Origin: Capitella teleta
Lineage: Eukaryota; Annelida; Polychaeta; Capitellidae
Reading direction: 5' to 3'
DNA length: 64,000 bases
Assembly (NCBI GenBank): GCA_000328365.1
Contig: KB309538.1
Span: forward strand, 510,590 to 574,589
The notes beneath the pieces were generated by a model, which was given only the letters and a program-made list of their open reading frames with translations, did not search any database and was not told the DNA's origin. Positions 37,086 through 49,869 of this stretch are shown here, one piece after another. The translations under genes were made by a program, and so were the position numbers. Every line of letters starts with the position of its first letter. Within the stretch, counting starts at the first letter, position 1.

Positions 37086-38675
37086 AACAGAAAACCAACA
37101 ACAAAAGGAACAGAAAACGATATAACTAAAAATAGAATTTGCAAGTACACCGAGGTCCTGTTCTTGGGACGTATGTGTATAGTTTTATCTTATCCAATCT
37201 TTATATATCCTTCTCGTTTATATATTTCTATGTAATGCTTTCTGTTGTTATGGCCATGGTTTAAAAACAGCTTTTGGTTATACTATTTGCCCAAATGAAA
37301 GTCCTAAACTCTTCGTTAAATATCTGTAAGATCTGCCATCCATTCCACAAGGACACATTAAATTTAAAACATTCCTTTTTTTTTTCTATTCGTTTACCAC
37401 TTCATACAAGAACGCACTGAATGTAAAGACCGGAGCCTATAAAACGTAAACAGAGTAAATTCAGAGGAGGTTTAAAAAGGCGTTGTCGAAAGAGATCGAT
37501 CGTAAATCACACAACTCTGTTCATCTGCACAACGAGATTGAGGTACAATCGATGATCATCAAAGTTAAAAAGTGGACAACACATTTAAATACAATTGCTG
37601 CATCAATGCATGGCTAACTGGATGAATTTCTGATTTAGTATGGTAAAATATTCCATAGAGCAAATATGTTATTATAAAATTTTAGTGAAATATAAGAATA
37701 TAAAATACATGTAATAGAATAATTTTAATATTAAAACAATAATCGTTGCGCTTTTCAAATGGATGTAAATTTCGTTGTTTATATTGGTGTTTTTGTTCAG
37801 GCCGGAATAGGCCTAACATTAATTTCGTAAGGCCACAATGGTCACAAACTCTTTAAAACGGGGCAATTATGGAGATTAAAGAGATATGTATTGAAATTCA
37901 TCCGTGATCGATATTCTAGTTCTCTTGCAAGCGCTATAATGATTCGGTTTTATGCCAATGCTATAGCTAGTCTTGCTGGTGGCCGATTCGTGGAGGTTTG
38001 GCGGCACATCATAAATCATAACGCTTCATTGAAATTCCGTGTCAATAAATAAAATCATAACGTTTAAGGCAGTACCATAGCTGCTCTCCTATTGGCTGAT
38101 CATCATCCGCGGCATGATCTCAGATGCACATATTTTTTCGAAGTTGTATTAAACTGAACCATCAAATCGCCACCACATGAGCAAATTAGGATTTTATTGT
38201 ATTTTTACACACTTTTAACTTACTTTATAAATTATTCCCACTGATTTTATGCCTAAAAATGCTCGAGCGAAAGATGAAAACTCCTCACATGAATCTGTGC
38301 ATGAGCCAATCAGGGCAATCCTTACAAGTTGATGCTGTCTGCGCCGGCGCACACCAGGTGGCGCTGAAAAGAAAGATGTCAGCTTCCATGTCCATGGAAA
38401 ATGAAAACAAGCGTCGATTGAGTCGATAATCTTAGCGATGTTCTAGTTGTCACTCTGGAAAGGTACCCAAGGCCTTTGTGATATAATAAAAGATAGCTTA
38501 CTACCGAAATTTACAAAAAATGAATGTTATTTTTAATACTCAAGTCGCCACAAAGATGAAAGTGTGACATAGTAACTCAAGTTACTCATCAGTTAGCAGA
38601 CTTCACTGGATCAGCGAATGATGAATTTGATCAGACGTCACAGTATTGCCATGATTGCATCATCATGATCATGCA

Positions 38676-38725
38676 NNNNNNNNNNNNNNNNNNNNNNNNN
38701 NNNNNNNNNNNNNNNNNNNNNNNNN
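38676..38725. other. Assembly gap (50 N)
   Basis: Fifty consecutive N. The round number suggests a scaffolding gap of unknown true size. Confidence 0.99.
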
Positions 38726-39054
38726 TGAAAGTGTACACTGTAGCACAAAGTGCACGTTACTATCGTTCCGTCTTGGGCTTATAATCTGCGACTCGTGAAG
38801 TTGGGGAAAAATACTTGAAATAGCTTGCGCTGATAAGGAATTCACCTCTGTGAAATCGACAGGCAAGCGAGCTGTCTGCATGTGCGATGCCTCTTGAAAC
38901 TTATTCTGAATGTTTTGATAAAAGAAATGCACAAGAAGCAAGCAGTAGGTCAAGGTCGCTTGTCTTTAACTGCTGCAGGTAGACCGTGGCTTTTGCGCTC
39001 ACAGCGGGTGCCAGGCGCTGGGGCATTAAGCTGTAGGTGCATGCTCCCGTGTTT

Positions 39055-39160
39055 GGGCATAAATATCCGTGTCCGTATCCGTATCCGTCGGATATTAGTA
39101 ACACGGATATCCGTTATCCGTGTATCCGTGTTGAAGCAATATCCGCCCAGCCCTAATTAG
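39055..39160. repeat. ATCCGT-rich short repeat
   Basis: Imperfect copies of ATCCGT in both orientations are followed by CCCAGCCCTAATTAG. The right edge resembles that of the CGAAGC-rich repeat near 55868 (GGCCAGCTCTAATATT). Both may be small non-autonomous elements with GGGCTGGGC-type ends. Confidence 0.4.
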
Positions 39161-40013
39161 ACTATTGATGTAGTATTGTAGACTGTCATTGTGGTGTAGT
39201 ATATTTTAATGTTTAATGATACTTTACAACTTGCTCCTACATCGGTCATTTTGTGTGGAGGGCTACCATGCAGGAGGCGTCCTCTCGCACTATCACTTAG
39301 TAGAGCAACTGGTTTCTTCTGGTCATCCATTCATTCATTCATGTTATGCTATTTTCATTTTATCTTTATTATATTTATTTTTTATTTATCTATTCATTTA
39401 TTTATTTATCTATTTATTTGTTATCATTTTGTTCTGTTGTTTTGGGAAGGGGGTGGATGGAAGTAGGGCTTATTCTTTTGTTGGTTATTCCAGTTAAGTT
39501 TCATTTCAGTTATTAATGTATTATTTATGAGGATTTATCTTTTAGAAATAGAAGATATAAAAAGAGAAACTCGAACGTCAGATTGTAACAGTGTTGAAAC
39601 AAAAGCACTTTAATCCAATCAACCTGAACCTGAACCTGTCGCCACACCCCTTCAATTCGGCTTCCTTGGTTACGGCAGTGAAGGACGGAGAACGGAATAA
39701 CCGCACCATAAAGCCAATTTACTATGGCACTAGATGAATGTGGTATCTTGTAATGATGGTAGATTATGAGATGGCTGGACTACATGATCTCGTCGAATTA
39801 ATGAGTTCTTCACTTCTTGCAGTAATAGGTTGACTCGTCTCTAAAGCGTAGCCAATTTTTTGGGGCTCGTTATGATGTGACAGGTTGACCAGTTGAATTT
39901 TCAAAATGTCTTAATTCTTAGCAGCCCACGAGTATTGTTACTGTGCAAAGTAATTAAAAGGACATTAGTATCAGCCATTTAGGTATTGGTGAAATTTCAT
40001 TTTGTGATTGCAG

Positions 40014-43000
40014 ATGGCGGCAGAGCAGGAAGCGATGGAGGAGGCAGAGGTAAGTGACCTCAGTTGACCTCTTGACCCTTTGAATGTTTTGATAATGTTT
40101 TAGCTCCTCGTGGACACAGCCCTGCACCGACCTCAGCTGCTCTCAAGGTCAACAAAGCCTCACAAAGCGTAAGCTTTCCTTGACTCAATTGGGTCATTCT
40201 CATGTTCTGATTTCATTACAGGAAATCTCTGCATGACAAACTAACTGAGATATACATTGAGGAGAGCCGGAAGGAGCGACAGTGTCAGGTGTGTCTGTGC
40301 TACCTGTTGATTGGGTTGTGGGCTCATTGGTGATTTCTGCAGATGTTGAAACCAAACAGTTATTTATTGGATAAATTGGTTAAGAAGGAGCGAATGAACA
40401 CACTGGTCGTTAACCTCTACCCTGGCAACGAGGGATTCTCGCTCATGTTGCGAGGCAAGGGTGGCTCAGAGAGCGAGACCATTCGTTTGCCGTATGAGGA
40501 AAGTGAGATTTTGGACGCCATTGACGAAGAACAGCTGCCTCCGTTGATCGTGGACATACTGGACAAAGCGCAAGTGAGTTGGCTTTTGATTATGCGGCGC
40601 TGTTGCATTCTGCTGTGCAGGTGAACGTGTTTTATTCTGGGTGCGTGGTGGCTGAGATCAGGGACCACAGAAGGGGCGCAACGCCTGGCTACGACACACG
40701 ATACGTTCTGCTGCATCCCACGCCGCAGGTTGGATGAGCGTCAGTGGCTGGTTCTCTGATTTCATTTGCATTTCAGTCGCTGCATTGTGACATGAACGCG
40801 TTGATGCTGAATGATCCTTGCTCCACATGGACCCAAGACGACAAGCATCTGTTGGAGTCTCAGCTGCTGTTGCGCACTCAGGCGCCCCTCTGCCTGGACC
40901 CCTCGCCTTCTGTGTCTCTGGTCGCCAATAAACTGAACTACGTCCGCAGCAGATTCAACACCCACTCTCTTCGCAGGTAAGCCTTCTCCTTCTCTTATAT
41001 GACTTCATTGCAGAACATCCTTCTTTCTCACCCAGGGCTGTGAAGAAATATTCCCAGGTGTCAATTAACCGCAAACGGAGAATGCTGATGAGTCGTGCGC
41101 CAAAACACCTCTTCCTGCACGACTTCATTCAGAGAAGAAAGAACAAGGCGGACTCCTCTTTGCCCCCAGTCAACCTCAAGGTCTCAAAAACGGTAAATCA
41201 CGCTTCTTTGGTGGTGACTATTTTCATATTTGTGTTTTATTCAATGCTGCGTAAAGGATTCAGTGAATGATCCAGCCACGGTGAGAAGCGTTTCCTGGGC
41301 ACAAATATCACATTTCCAATGCTCACATTGCATGCAGTTTGCTTTCCTATTTTTCTATCTGGAGCTGAGGAAAATAGGAAAGTTAATTGTGTTTTATTCG
41401 TGTATTCCAACTGCATGAAATCCTTCTTGATTCTGTTTTCTCTCAGAACTTTGTTATCCCGAATTTCAAGATCTTCAGTTGAATACATTTACTTTAAAGT
41501 CAAGTTTCTCAAAAGTTGAAGTTTATAATGAACACCCGAAATCATTTATTTTTTACGTCATGAATAACATACGGATAATGAAGATAGATATTAAACAGTT
41601 GAAAAGCCCAACGTAAATCTATTGGTGCAGATGCTTCAAAGGGGAAAATTGATTTGTGATTTTGATTTCTTAGTAATTCTGATGATATTCACGTTATGCA
41701 TGGTGAATCATTCTGTTTCCTGAGTGATATTCATACATTAATCCAGCAAATTGAAAGCGTTCTGGTCACAATTATTGCATAATCTCTTTTTTTGCCTGCA
41801 GCAGAGCGTCGACATGTGGCAACAGAGAGAGGTGCATTTATCCGTTCCGCAAGCAATTGACGTACGTACTTGAGATTCATCCTCTGCGTGTGTTGACCTC
41901 TTTGAGCTCTGTTGTTGCAGGTTCCGAAATATGCAAAAGTCATCGAAAGACCAAAGCCAAGTCGTGATAATTCCCTTGTGAGTTAAAAGCCGATTTCTCT
42001 TGAGTTTTATCCCTTTTGCGCTTTGTAGATTGTGGTTGAAGAATTGACGTTTGAGACCGAGCGTAGTCCAGGAGGCAAGGTCAACTACTCTCGTCTGCTG
42101 ATTTTTCAGCGTTTGAGCGATGAGTTCTATTTGGGCGAACTGTACGTCGATCGCGATTACGTTGAAGCAGCGTCTAAAGGCAGCACTTGCAAGTCAGTCA
42201 CTCATGAATATGCAGCAGCATCATGAATATTCATTATTTCCCCTCACGAATCCAGGTTCAACTTAGGGACAAAATACAATGTTCAAAAGTGAGTTTTCTT
42301 CCACTTTTTAGGATCGAGATAAAAAAATATTTTTCGCAGATACATTCGTCAGTTCCGGGAAATCTTCACAGAAGAGGGTCGGCGCCAGGTCAAGATCACG
42401 CACAAGCTCCCTGGTCAGGCTCCGGTGGTCAGCTTCACTCAAGCGGTCGCTCCATCCTCTGCCATGCCCAACCAGCAACCAGCCAACTCAAACCACAACC
42501 CCACTCTGCTGGCTCAAGCGGCTAACTTAGCCGCTAACCTTACCGGCCAAAACAGCCCTCGCCCCACATTTCAGGACGCTCGAGGCAAAGGTGTTCCGAT
42601 CCGCCTCTCTCTGGCGCTCAACGCCCCCGGCATCATCAAACCCCCCCAGCAGGGGGCAGCACTGCCAGGTCAGCTAACCGTCAACGTGCAACCCTCACCC
42701 CAGATCCATATCAACCGAGGAATCCGACAAATCTACTCTGGGCCCCCCCCACGGTGAGTGCAGTGAGGTCACCTCTCCCTCATTGAATCCATCTCTCAGA
42801 TCAAGTGACAGTGCCAATCAGCTGCCCTCCTACACACAGGCCATGGGAGGCTCACCTTTGACCCCCACTGACGCCAGCTTCCTCAGCCCCACTTCCGCAG
42901 CAGCGGGGGGCCTGTCAGCCAGTCAGCACGCAGTACCCAACATGGCCAACCTAAGCGGTCTTCAGGGCTCCAGCATCAATATACAGAACCTGCAAAACCT

Positions 43001-43876
43001 GCAAGGCATCAAAAGCCTCAGTAACATCCTCCCTGCCAATGCTCAGGTACTAGCCTAACCCCCAACCCATCAATTTAACATACGCATTATGCAAAAGGTG
43101 TCGATTTCCTTGGGGAACAGTAACGCCAGCAGCCTGACGGTTCCCCTGAGTGTGATCAACACGGCCGCCCCTGGTCAGAGCATCCTGGTCAGTGCCCCTG
43201 CTGCCGCCTCCACTCAGAAGGTCAGTCCCTCGCGCTTTCCCTCTTGTCATTCACGCTTTTCTCCACAGGGATCGGCTTCCCAGCAGACCTTTGTAACCAT
43301 GGTGACGGCTATTCCATCCAGTGTCTCCACCCCCACCTCTTCCACCACAGGTAGGCGTCTGTTGACTGAGCAGCAGCAGCAGAATGACCGCTGTGTCCAT
43401 TACAGGCGGTCAGTTCAGGCAGCAGATGCTGTCCGTCCCCATCGCAGCTTCCCAGGCAAACTTATCTCACATCATGGCAGCTGCGGCAGCTGGCATGAAG
43501 GGAGGATCCAGCATCAAGCCAGGCACTCCTCTGCTCCTTTCTCAGGTAATAATGACCTCTGACCCTTGACCTCTGCTGACCTCATTTGCAGATCCCTGGT
43601 CAGCCCCCTGTGCAGCTCCTTAGCACAAACTTGAACCGAAACAGCGCCCAGAACAAACTCACCTCGCCCCCCTTGCACCACCCTGGTGCAGCTGCTGTGC
43701 AGCTGGGGGGTCTTCACCAGCTGCGACCTTCAGCCGCGACATCCTCGCAGCAGCTGATGCGGCTGGGGGGCCAGAGCCCACAGCTGACGCACATAGCCCT
43801 GCAGCCGCAGCAGGGGATGGGGGCAGGGAGAACGCCTTCCAAGGGCCGGAAGGGCCCCTCCCAACACAAACCGTAA
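40014..43876 (+). CDS. SUPT20H: SUPT20H (SPT20 homologue, SAGA subunit)
   Basis: Seventeen exons encode 815 aa (human about 779): 40014-40049, 40104-40147, 40222-40288, 40343-40573, 40621-40728, 40777-40976, 41036-41192, 41802-41861, 41921-41977, 42029-42192, 42256-42288, 42340-42753, 42800-43046, 43098-43220, 43269-43350, 43406-43545, 43592-43876. The conserved SPT20 region covers about residues 50-300: [53 protein letters not shown]. The second half is Q/P/S/A-rich, as in animal SPT20. SPT20 is a structural subunit of the SAGA histone acetyltransferase co-activator in the nucleus, and the human form is also linked to p38 and autophagy. The 3' splice site at 43097 is weak (no pyrimidine tract) and is the least certain boundary. 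Several introns are built of TGACC-type repeats. Confidence 0.95.
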
Positions 43877-44375
43877 CCATGGCAGCAACGTCTATGAATA
43901 TTCATAGGAAAATATTTGTTTATTGATTAAATCTTTTTTGTCTTCAAATCGAGAGGATGTTTTTTGTGCTTTGAAAAAAGAAAGTGATTCACAACAAAAT
44001 TTGATTTATTCTATAAATAAATAACAAAATTTATGGCAAACGTCATTATCACAGATTAAGTTAAATACCATTGAAGTACGGACCTAATAATAATAAATAT
44101 TATGTATTAGGAATCTTAAATTTCCAAATTAAATAAATGTTAGATATGCGTTCTGATATATCACAGAGATTGACTAAAAATTTCCAGTTCATGTAGAAAT
44201 TGCGGAAATCTCACGAAAGGCAGAATTTCAAAGGCATCGACAGAGTTGAAGGTCAGGACAGAGGTCACAGGGGTTGAATTAAGGCATGATCATCGATACA
44301 GAATTACTAAATGCACAATGGAAAAAAGGAAGTTTGCATTGGAGAGAAAGGAGCATTAAATGGCGTTGATTACTG
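43877..44375. terminator. Convergent 3' ends of SUPT20H and SPRY gene
   Basis: An AATAAA for SUPT20H lies at 44026-44031. A minus-strand AATAAA for the SPRY gene lies at 44015-44020. The two 3' UTRs should overlap by a few tens of bases. No coding sequence lies here. Confidence 0.6.
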
Positions 44376-47300
44376 TTAGAGAATGACGCACGCCCTGGAC
44401 TGAGGTACGGTCGGTGCACTTGCACTCATGGCGTGGCCCTTGTTCTGCTGTGAGGAAGACCACGGCCCAGATATGTACTCCATTTTCACAGTCTGTTTCT
44501 GGCGAGCGCAACTAGCGATCGCAACGCACGGATACAGCACAGGAGCCACATTCACAAACGCTATTCCCAATTCGACTTCTTTTCCTGTCGGTGAAATCGC
44601 TGAGAAACTGACAGAGTTGTAACCAAGGTTACCAAAGTCAACCGTCAGCTTGTACTTTGAGTATTCGTGAATTTCAAAATCTGAAAATTTTAATTTTTTT
44701 GAGTTCTGATGGAGGTACCAACTCACCAGACACTGTAGGATAGATGCCAATTTTCCTGCCTGCGTGATAGAGGCACCATTGGTGGAGGTCCCATAGCCAA
44801 GAGTGCATGTCTCCTCCGAACCGATATGGCGTGCCGCAGTCATGCGTGCTCTGTGTCAACAGGCGAGAGGTGCGACTCACTGAGTGGAGACACAAAACTT
44901 ACGCACAAAATACTTGCACAATTAATTAGCACTATTTACAATAAATGATAGCGTTCGTGATTAAGAGGTTTACCGACCTAGACCAATAGCCCAGCAGGAG
45001 GCTGATGGGATAGGGTCAAAGGTGAAGATGATCTGGTGGCGCCCCCCAGTGAGTGGGGATTCAGCGACAGCCAGGGATGCCACACTACTCTGCGTGTAAA
45101 ATTGGTTCTTGCTCTGAAAGCAAATAAATTGATGATCTTCACTTGAGGAATCCTCCTTCTCACCAGGAACGAGATCTCTGCATTGGCGGAAGTGTCGCCC
45201 CAGTGGTAAGCGTTGCGCATGACGCTCTCCTTCCTCTGGCTGCCGGTGAAAGACAAAGACTTCTTGAGCATGCATCTCCGGTTGTAGATCTTCTCCTGGA
45301 CCTCACTCGGCGTCAGTAACCACGCGTTGGCGATCAGCGTCTTGATGTGTTCTGCGTGGAGCAAACACATGAATCACAATCACTGAAATGACAGCTACTT
45401 ACTTGAAGGCCCACGAAGATAGCTGATCTCTATTGGATAAAACGCCTCTTGGTTAAAGAGAAGGAGAGGATACAGCATGTCTCCCTTCACCCCGGAAAAC
45501 GAGCACAAGTCTCTGCCATGGTAGCTGGAAATCATTTCATCAATTATTGCAACAATCATTGAATCAATCATTGCATCATGGCAACAATCATTGAATCAAT
45601 CATTGAATCAATCATTGAATCAATCATTGCATCAATCATTGAATCAATCATTGCATCAATCATTGAATCAATAATTACATCAATCATTGAATCAATCATT
45701 GAATCAATCATTGAATCAATTATTGCATCAATCATTGAATCAATCATTGAATCAATCATTGCATCAATCATTGAATCAATCATTACATCAATCATTGAAT
45801 CAATCATTGAATCAATCGTTGAATCAGTCACTCCATCAATCAATACCCAAAGGTCAGCGTATTCTGGAACGTGTCCAACTCAAGCAGAATTCCCTCCGTC
45901 AAATCAATTTCCAGATCACTCGGAATATTTTCTGCAAACAACCTGAATGAGAAATTAGAAACATGCAATACGAGAAGGAACCTTCATCAGGCGAATTGTA
46001 GAAATCTCCATGCCACATGAGTTTGCTTGACGGTTCAAAGCCCCACGCGTGAGGGCCAAGTTGGTTGAGAGAGAATCCGTGATTGAACGACCGATGCTCA
46101 GATGAAGCTGCAATAAAACATCATTCTGGATTCTGTTAAAGATTTAACAATTTTACACAATTTCAATCACAATTTCAAGTATTCATAAATATACTTTGAT
46201 GGATCAAGGGAACTTTGCCCTGAGAAAACATTGACTTATTAGCAAGTAGCGGATCAACTATGATGGATATTTGAGCAGTAAAATAACAGATAAATTATTC
46301 ATGAATGACTCGTTGACCTTGAACTCACCGACCCCAATGATGACATCATTCTGGGCTGCCTCTGGATCGAATCCTTCGTCGTGGAGGGCGATGGCCGGAG
46401 GGAACATCTTCACTTCTCTGATCTGGAACGTGTGCTTTCCTTCCTTTGGCCGGAATCCTTCTTTGCACCGAATGCTCTACGTTAATGATAGTGAATGATG
46501 GGTTTTCAAGAGGGAACGCTTACCTGTACTTTTCCATTTAGACTCGGGGCAGGGACGCAGATGGTTGGGCAGTTGGGGTACGGCTGCAGCAGAGAGCCCC
46601 GCTTCGTGAAGTCCCATCCGTGCATGAACTTCACGATCTCAGCGTCTTCCTCGCTCAGATCACTTACGTTGGCATAATCTAAATCTGGAGGCTCCTCTTC
46701 GATGACATCAGGGACAGTGTAGGAAGCGTACGACATGCTTGAAAGGTTGCTGATCTTATCCTGCAGGACTGGTCGCTGGTACGTGTACATGGTGGGCTTG
46801 GCTTCTGTGACACTTGCGCTGTCTACGGCCTCTGAAGACTGGTACAGCTCAAGATCTGTGGGTTGCCGTGGAAACCCTGGAGGGTCAACTTCTGTGCATT
46901 CTGATGGACATTCAGAAATGAAGTCAACTTCCCTCATCTCTTCTACTGTTTCTTTCTTGTCTTTCTCTTCTTTTTCTTCCTTTTCTTCTAATATTTCTTT
47001 TTCTTGTTGGTTGCTGTTCCCATTGGAATCTCTGATGTCTTCAGCAGGGAGTTCAATTTCTTCAATTGATTCGATGTCATCACACGTTATCTTTTCCTTC
47101 TGCGAGGGAAGTGATGCTTCGCTCTCCGCTGCCTGCTCACTGCCTGCTCACTCGCCTGCTCACTCGTTTGCTCACCAACACTCAATTCCTGCTGACTGCT
47201 GTAAGGTTTCACACTTTCTTTCGTGATCCGTACAGCTGAAAACCCGTAGACGAGCGACACAACGGGGAACAGATGATGTTTTCCAACATTCATATCTGAA

Positions 47301-48266
47301 AAACCAAATCTCTCTTATGAACAAACACAGGAAACATTTGTGTGTTTCACCAGTGAATGCTTCTTCAATTCTCTCTTCTCCAAAATCAAACAAGAGAATT
47401 CCATTGAACAGATCGACAATCATAGAAAACGAACGAGGAATTGAACTGAGGTCAGGGTTCACGGGGAAGGGTCCCTGGGCCTTGCCTTTGTGGTACAGGG
47501 TCCGTGAAGGAATATCCCATCCCCAGCTGTACTTGTCTGCTCCAATCAGATGACAGTAATCTGTGAACAGAGGAATTATCATAAGCGGAAATGAAATAAA
47601 TAGAATCGCCAAATTGCACCGTCAGCTTGGAGCGGAGTTTTACGCGTGCAAATTCCGACCATGCAATGCGACCCCCACGGTTTATCGTTGAACTCAAACG
47701 AAAACACGTGGTAACCAATTAGGTAACCATGGCAACCACGGATGGCGTCCGTGCAACGTGACGCTGGTTTTCTGGTTGCTATGCTTGGGTTGTCGAAAAT
47801 CACCACAATGTTCCGGCCGCAATTCTTGGAATCCCAGATGTACGGCCCTGAATTATGACGCAAGTACGATTTGATTTATTTCAGGATGTCTCAAAGATGG
47901 AATTACCTTCTTTTTCTTGAGCAAGTAATTCTTTTGAAGAAACATCTCGCCAGGATTTTGTTCTCAAGAGATTTGGTTTTGATTTCTTGTGACCTTGATG
48001 CAGTAGAATTCGAGAAATATGATAAAAATGAACAAATGAGAATGCGTCTCACTTCTCTCCTTCTTTGTTTCTCTTTCCTCACCTTCATTTATATTTTCTG
48101 AAACATATAGAAGGTCATTGAAGTATATAACCATGGCAACGCAATAAGAAATACCGCTGCTTTGAATTTTGGCGTTATTGTTGGTTTGGTTGGAATCTGT
48201 TTGTTGGGACTGTTGCTGATCGCACATCATAATTACGTCATCTTCCTCCATTGCGCACTTATCCAT
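44376..48266 (-). CDS. Three-SPRY-domain protein, unnamed
   Basis: Thirteen exons encode 847 aa: 48155-48266, 47620-47847, 47351-47560, 47141-47295, 46524-47099, 46329-46476, 45982-46107, 45847-45931, 45403-45524, 45164-45351, 44978-45113, 44727-44879, 44376-44680. SPRY 1 (about 40-210; YLIG-YHVFSFEF, HCMVGICTRKTPLQ, GADKYSWGWD) resembles SPSB/FBXO45 domains. An acidic, lysine/glutamate-rich linker (about 236-300) follows. SPRY 2 (about 430-587; GPHAWGFEPSSKLMWHGDFY) and SPRY 3 (about 630-830; HSWLWDLHQWCLYHAGRK, VELGIAFVNVAPVLYPC) complete it. No SOCS box, F-box or RING is visible, so an E3-adaptor role is only a guess; SPRY domains bind peptides. I cannot name an orthologue. The 41-bp intron at 47100-47140 is chosen by phase among repeated GTGAGCAGG donors and is the weakest junction. 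Confidence 0.8.
45537..45842. repeat. 12-bp minisatellite, intron 8 of SPRY gene
   Basis: About 25 tandem copies of ATCATTGAATCA and close variants (GAATCA/GCATCA/TTACATCA). Because the unit is a multiple of three, several frames stay open on both strands. It nevertheless lies between well-phased splice sites (donor at 45846, acceptor at 45525) and is interpreted as intronic, not coding. Confidence 0.9.
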
Positions 48267-49138
48267 CTTGCATCAAAAGTGCACGACCATCGGATCTGAA
48301 AGCGGACGAAGAAAGATTCTCTGTAAATTAAGATCCGTCTGTTTCAGAGGTGCTGTTCTGCGGAGGTAATGATAAATTAAGTTTGTAGATTGAAGCAGCT
48401 ATAGCCTCAACGACGTCACGGTGGAACTTCAATGGATATTATTTGATTGAATTATAAGATAATCCAAGCAATAAACACGGAGTAACCTCGTTAATCAATA
48501 AGATTAATACCCGGTATATATAGGCGCAGACTCCATATACAGTAGGAGGATTTGATTTTCCATTAAAACTCACTTATCGGTCGCTAAACTCATAAGTAAT
48601 ACAAGCAGTCGGTGGTGTATGCTATTATTTTGGGTGAACCACAAAAGCGAATTTGGTTCTCACGAAGTCAATCAACTTAAAGAATTAAGTAGTTTATTTA
48701 CGGAGATTCTGAGGCCGAATTTTTCCTGCTTTAAATCCAGAGATCAGCACATTAATTGGCGGATAATTATACAGAGCCAAGCACCAGCTATAGAGAAAGA
48801 CAGAAGTTAACTGGTTGAAGATCGTACAGAGAAAGTACTTTACATTTGTATACAAATATGCTATACCTAGTCAAATTAATCACCTAGCTATGCCTTAATC
48901 CATGTAATAATATACTACATGTGTACACATATTCTGAGATAATCCTCTTTTCATTAATTCGTCAAAAAGTATAGAACCTATACATATGGGCCAAATGTGT
49001 CTCGCATAAACCTAATTATTATTAAATTCATTCGAATTCAGGAACAGTACTTGTCAGAATATTTATCAGTGAACAACATATTGAGGATGCATTACATAAT
49101 TTGCAGAACAAGTCAGAGGCTTTTCGTAAGTTTGGCAG

Positions 49139-49400
49139 TTGTCCCCGTGGCTCGGTGGGTAAAACGTCTCAACCCACGATGAAGCTCGCGGGGACCAAAG
49201 AATCTCGGTTCGGGTGCCTGATTGGGAATTAGTAGGGAGAGCCAGTGGGGATATGTAGTTGTCACAATTTTCCGCAGAACTGGCATGGGCTTTCATGTCC
49301 TTAATTGTTTCCACCTTCTACCATAAGTTGCAGTGATCGAAATTTGCCTCCATTGAAGTCGATTGATTCGCTGGATCAATCAGTAGATGGAACATTAGAA
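49139..49400 (+). repeat. tRNA-derived SINE (candidate)
   Basis: An A box TGGCTCGGTGG at 49148-49158 and a B-box-like GGTTCGGGTGCC at 49207-49218 head a unit with a tRNA-unrelated tail (TTTTCCGCAGAACTGG). The 3' end is uncertain. Confidence 0.5.
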
Positions 49401-49869
49401 GTGCCCTCATATTATTATTATATGTGCTCTCTTGGAGGGAGGCCAAGGCGTTCATGAAATTCGATAGCAATAATAATCCTGAGAAGAGCTTTTTGATTTC
49501 TCAGAAGCTCCTCTGCCTCTTGTCAATTTAGGCCTACTTGCGCAACCACGTCATTCCCAGATTCAATGGTTTTCGTTAATACATGTATCATTAAAGTCGT
49601 CACACATGACTCATGGAAGCTGGTTTTGATGTGCGGATGCAATTTACCAGTTTTGCCAGTAAGGTGTGCATATTTCTTCAGGGGCTGCTTAAACAAGTGT
49701 CCGAGTTCTTGGCACTCTCGCAACCAGCCCATCCTCCTCCAACACTCACCACAAACGCTACCTTCGCCTTCACCTCTCTCTTCCAAAACGAACTCCATCA
49801 TGACTCTAGACTCCATGTAGGCCTACTGCCTGCATTCCTTTCTGTACAGTCCTCTCCTATCTCCACATC

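Larger units (their letters stand above)
35269..40013. other. Divergent intergenic region Otu-like/SUPT20H
   Basis: This 4.7-kb AT-rich stretch lies between two divergent starts. It contains an A-rich AAATAAATAAA stretch near 35880-35925, the LINE 3' end, the assembly gap, the ATCCGT-rich repeat near 39.1 kb and pyrimidine-rich TTTATTTATC sequence near 39.36-39.42 kb. No gene was found. Confidence 0.5.

Noticed and set aside
39209-39497. Two overlapping plus-strand open frames of 85 and 93 codons
   Set aside because: They consist of TTTATTTATC low-complexity sequence without similarity or splice support.
45568-45946. Open frames with MIDSMIDA or IESIIESI repeats
   Set aside because: They read through the 12-bp minisatellite in intron 8 of the SPRY gene; flanking splice sites join in phase without it.
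46735-47226. 163-codon plus-strand open frame rich in Ser
   Set aside because: It is the antisense of the acidic linker exon of the SPRY gene, which has clear splice phases and homology.
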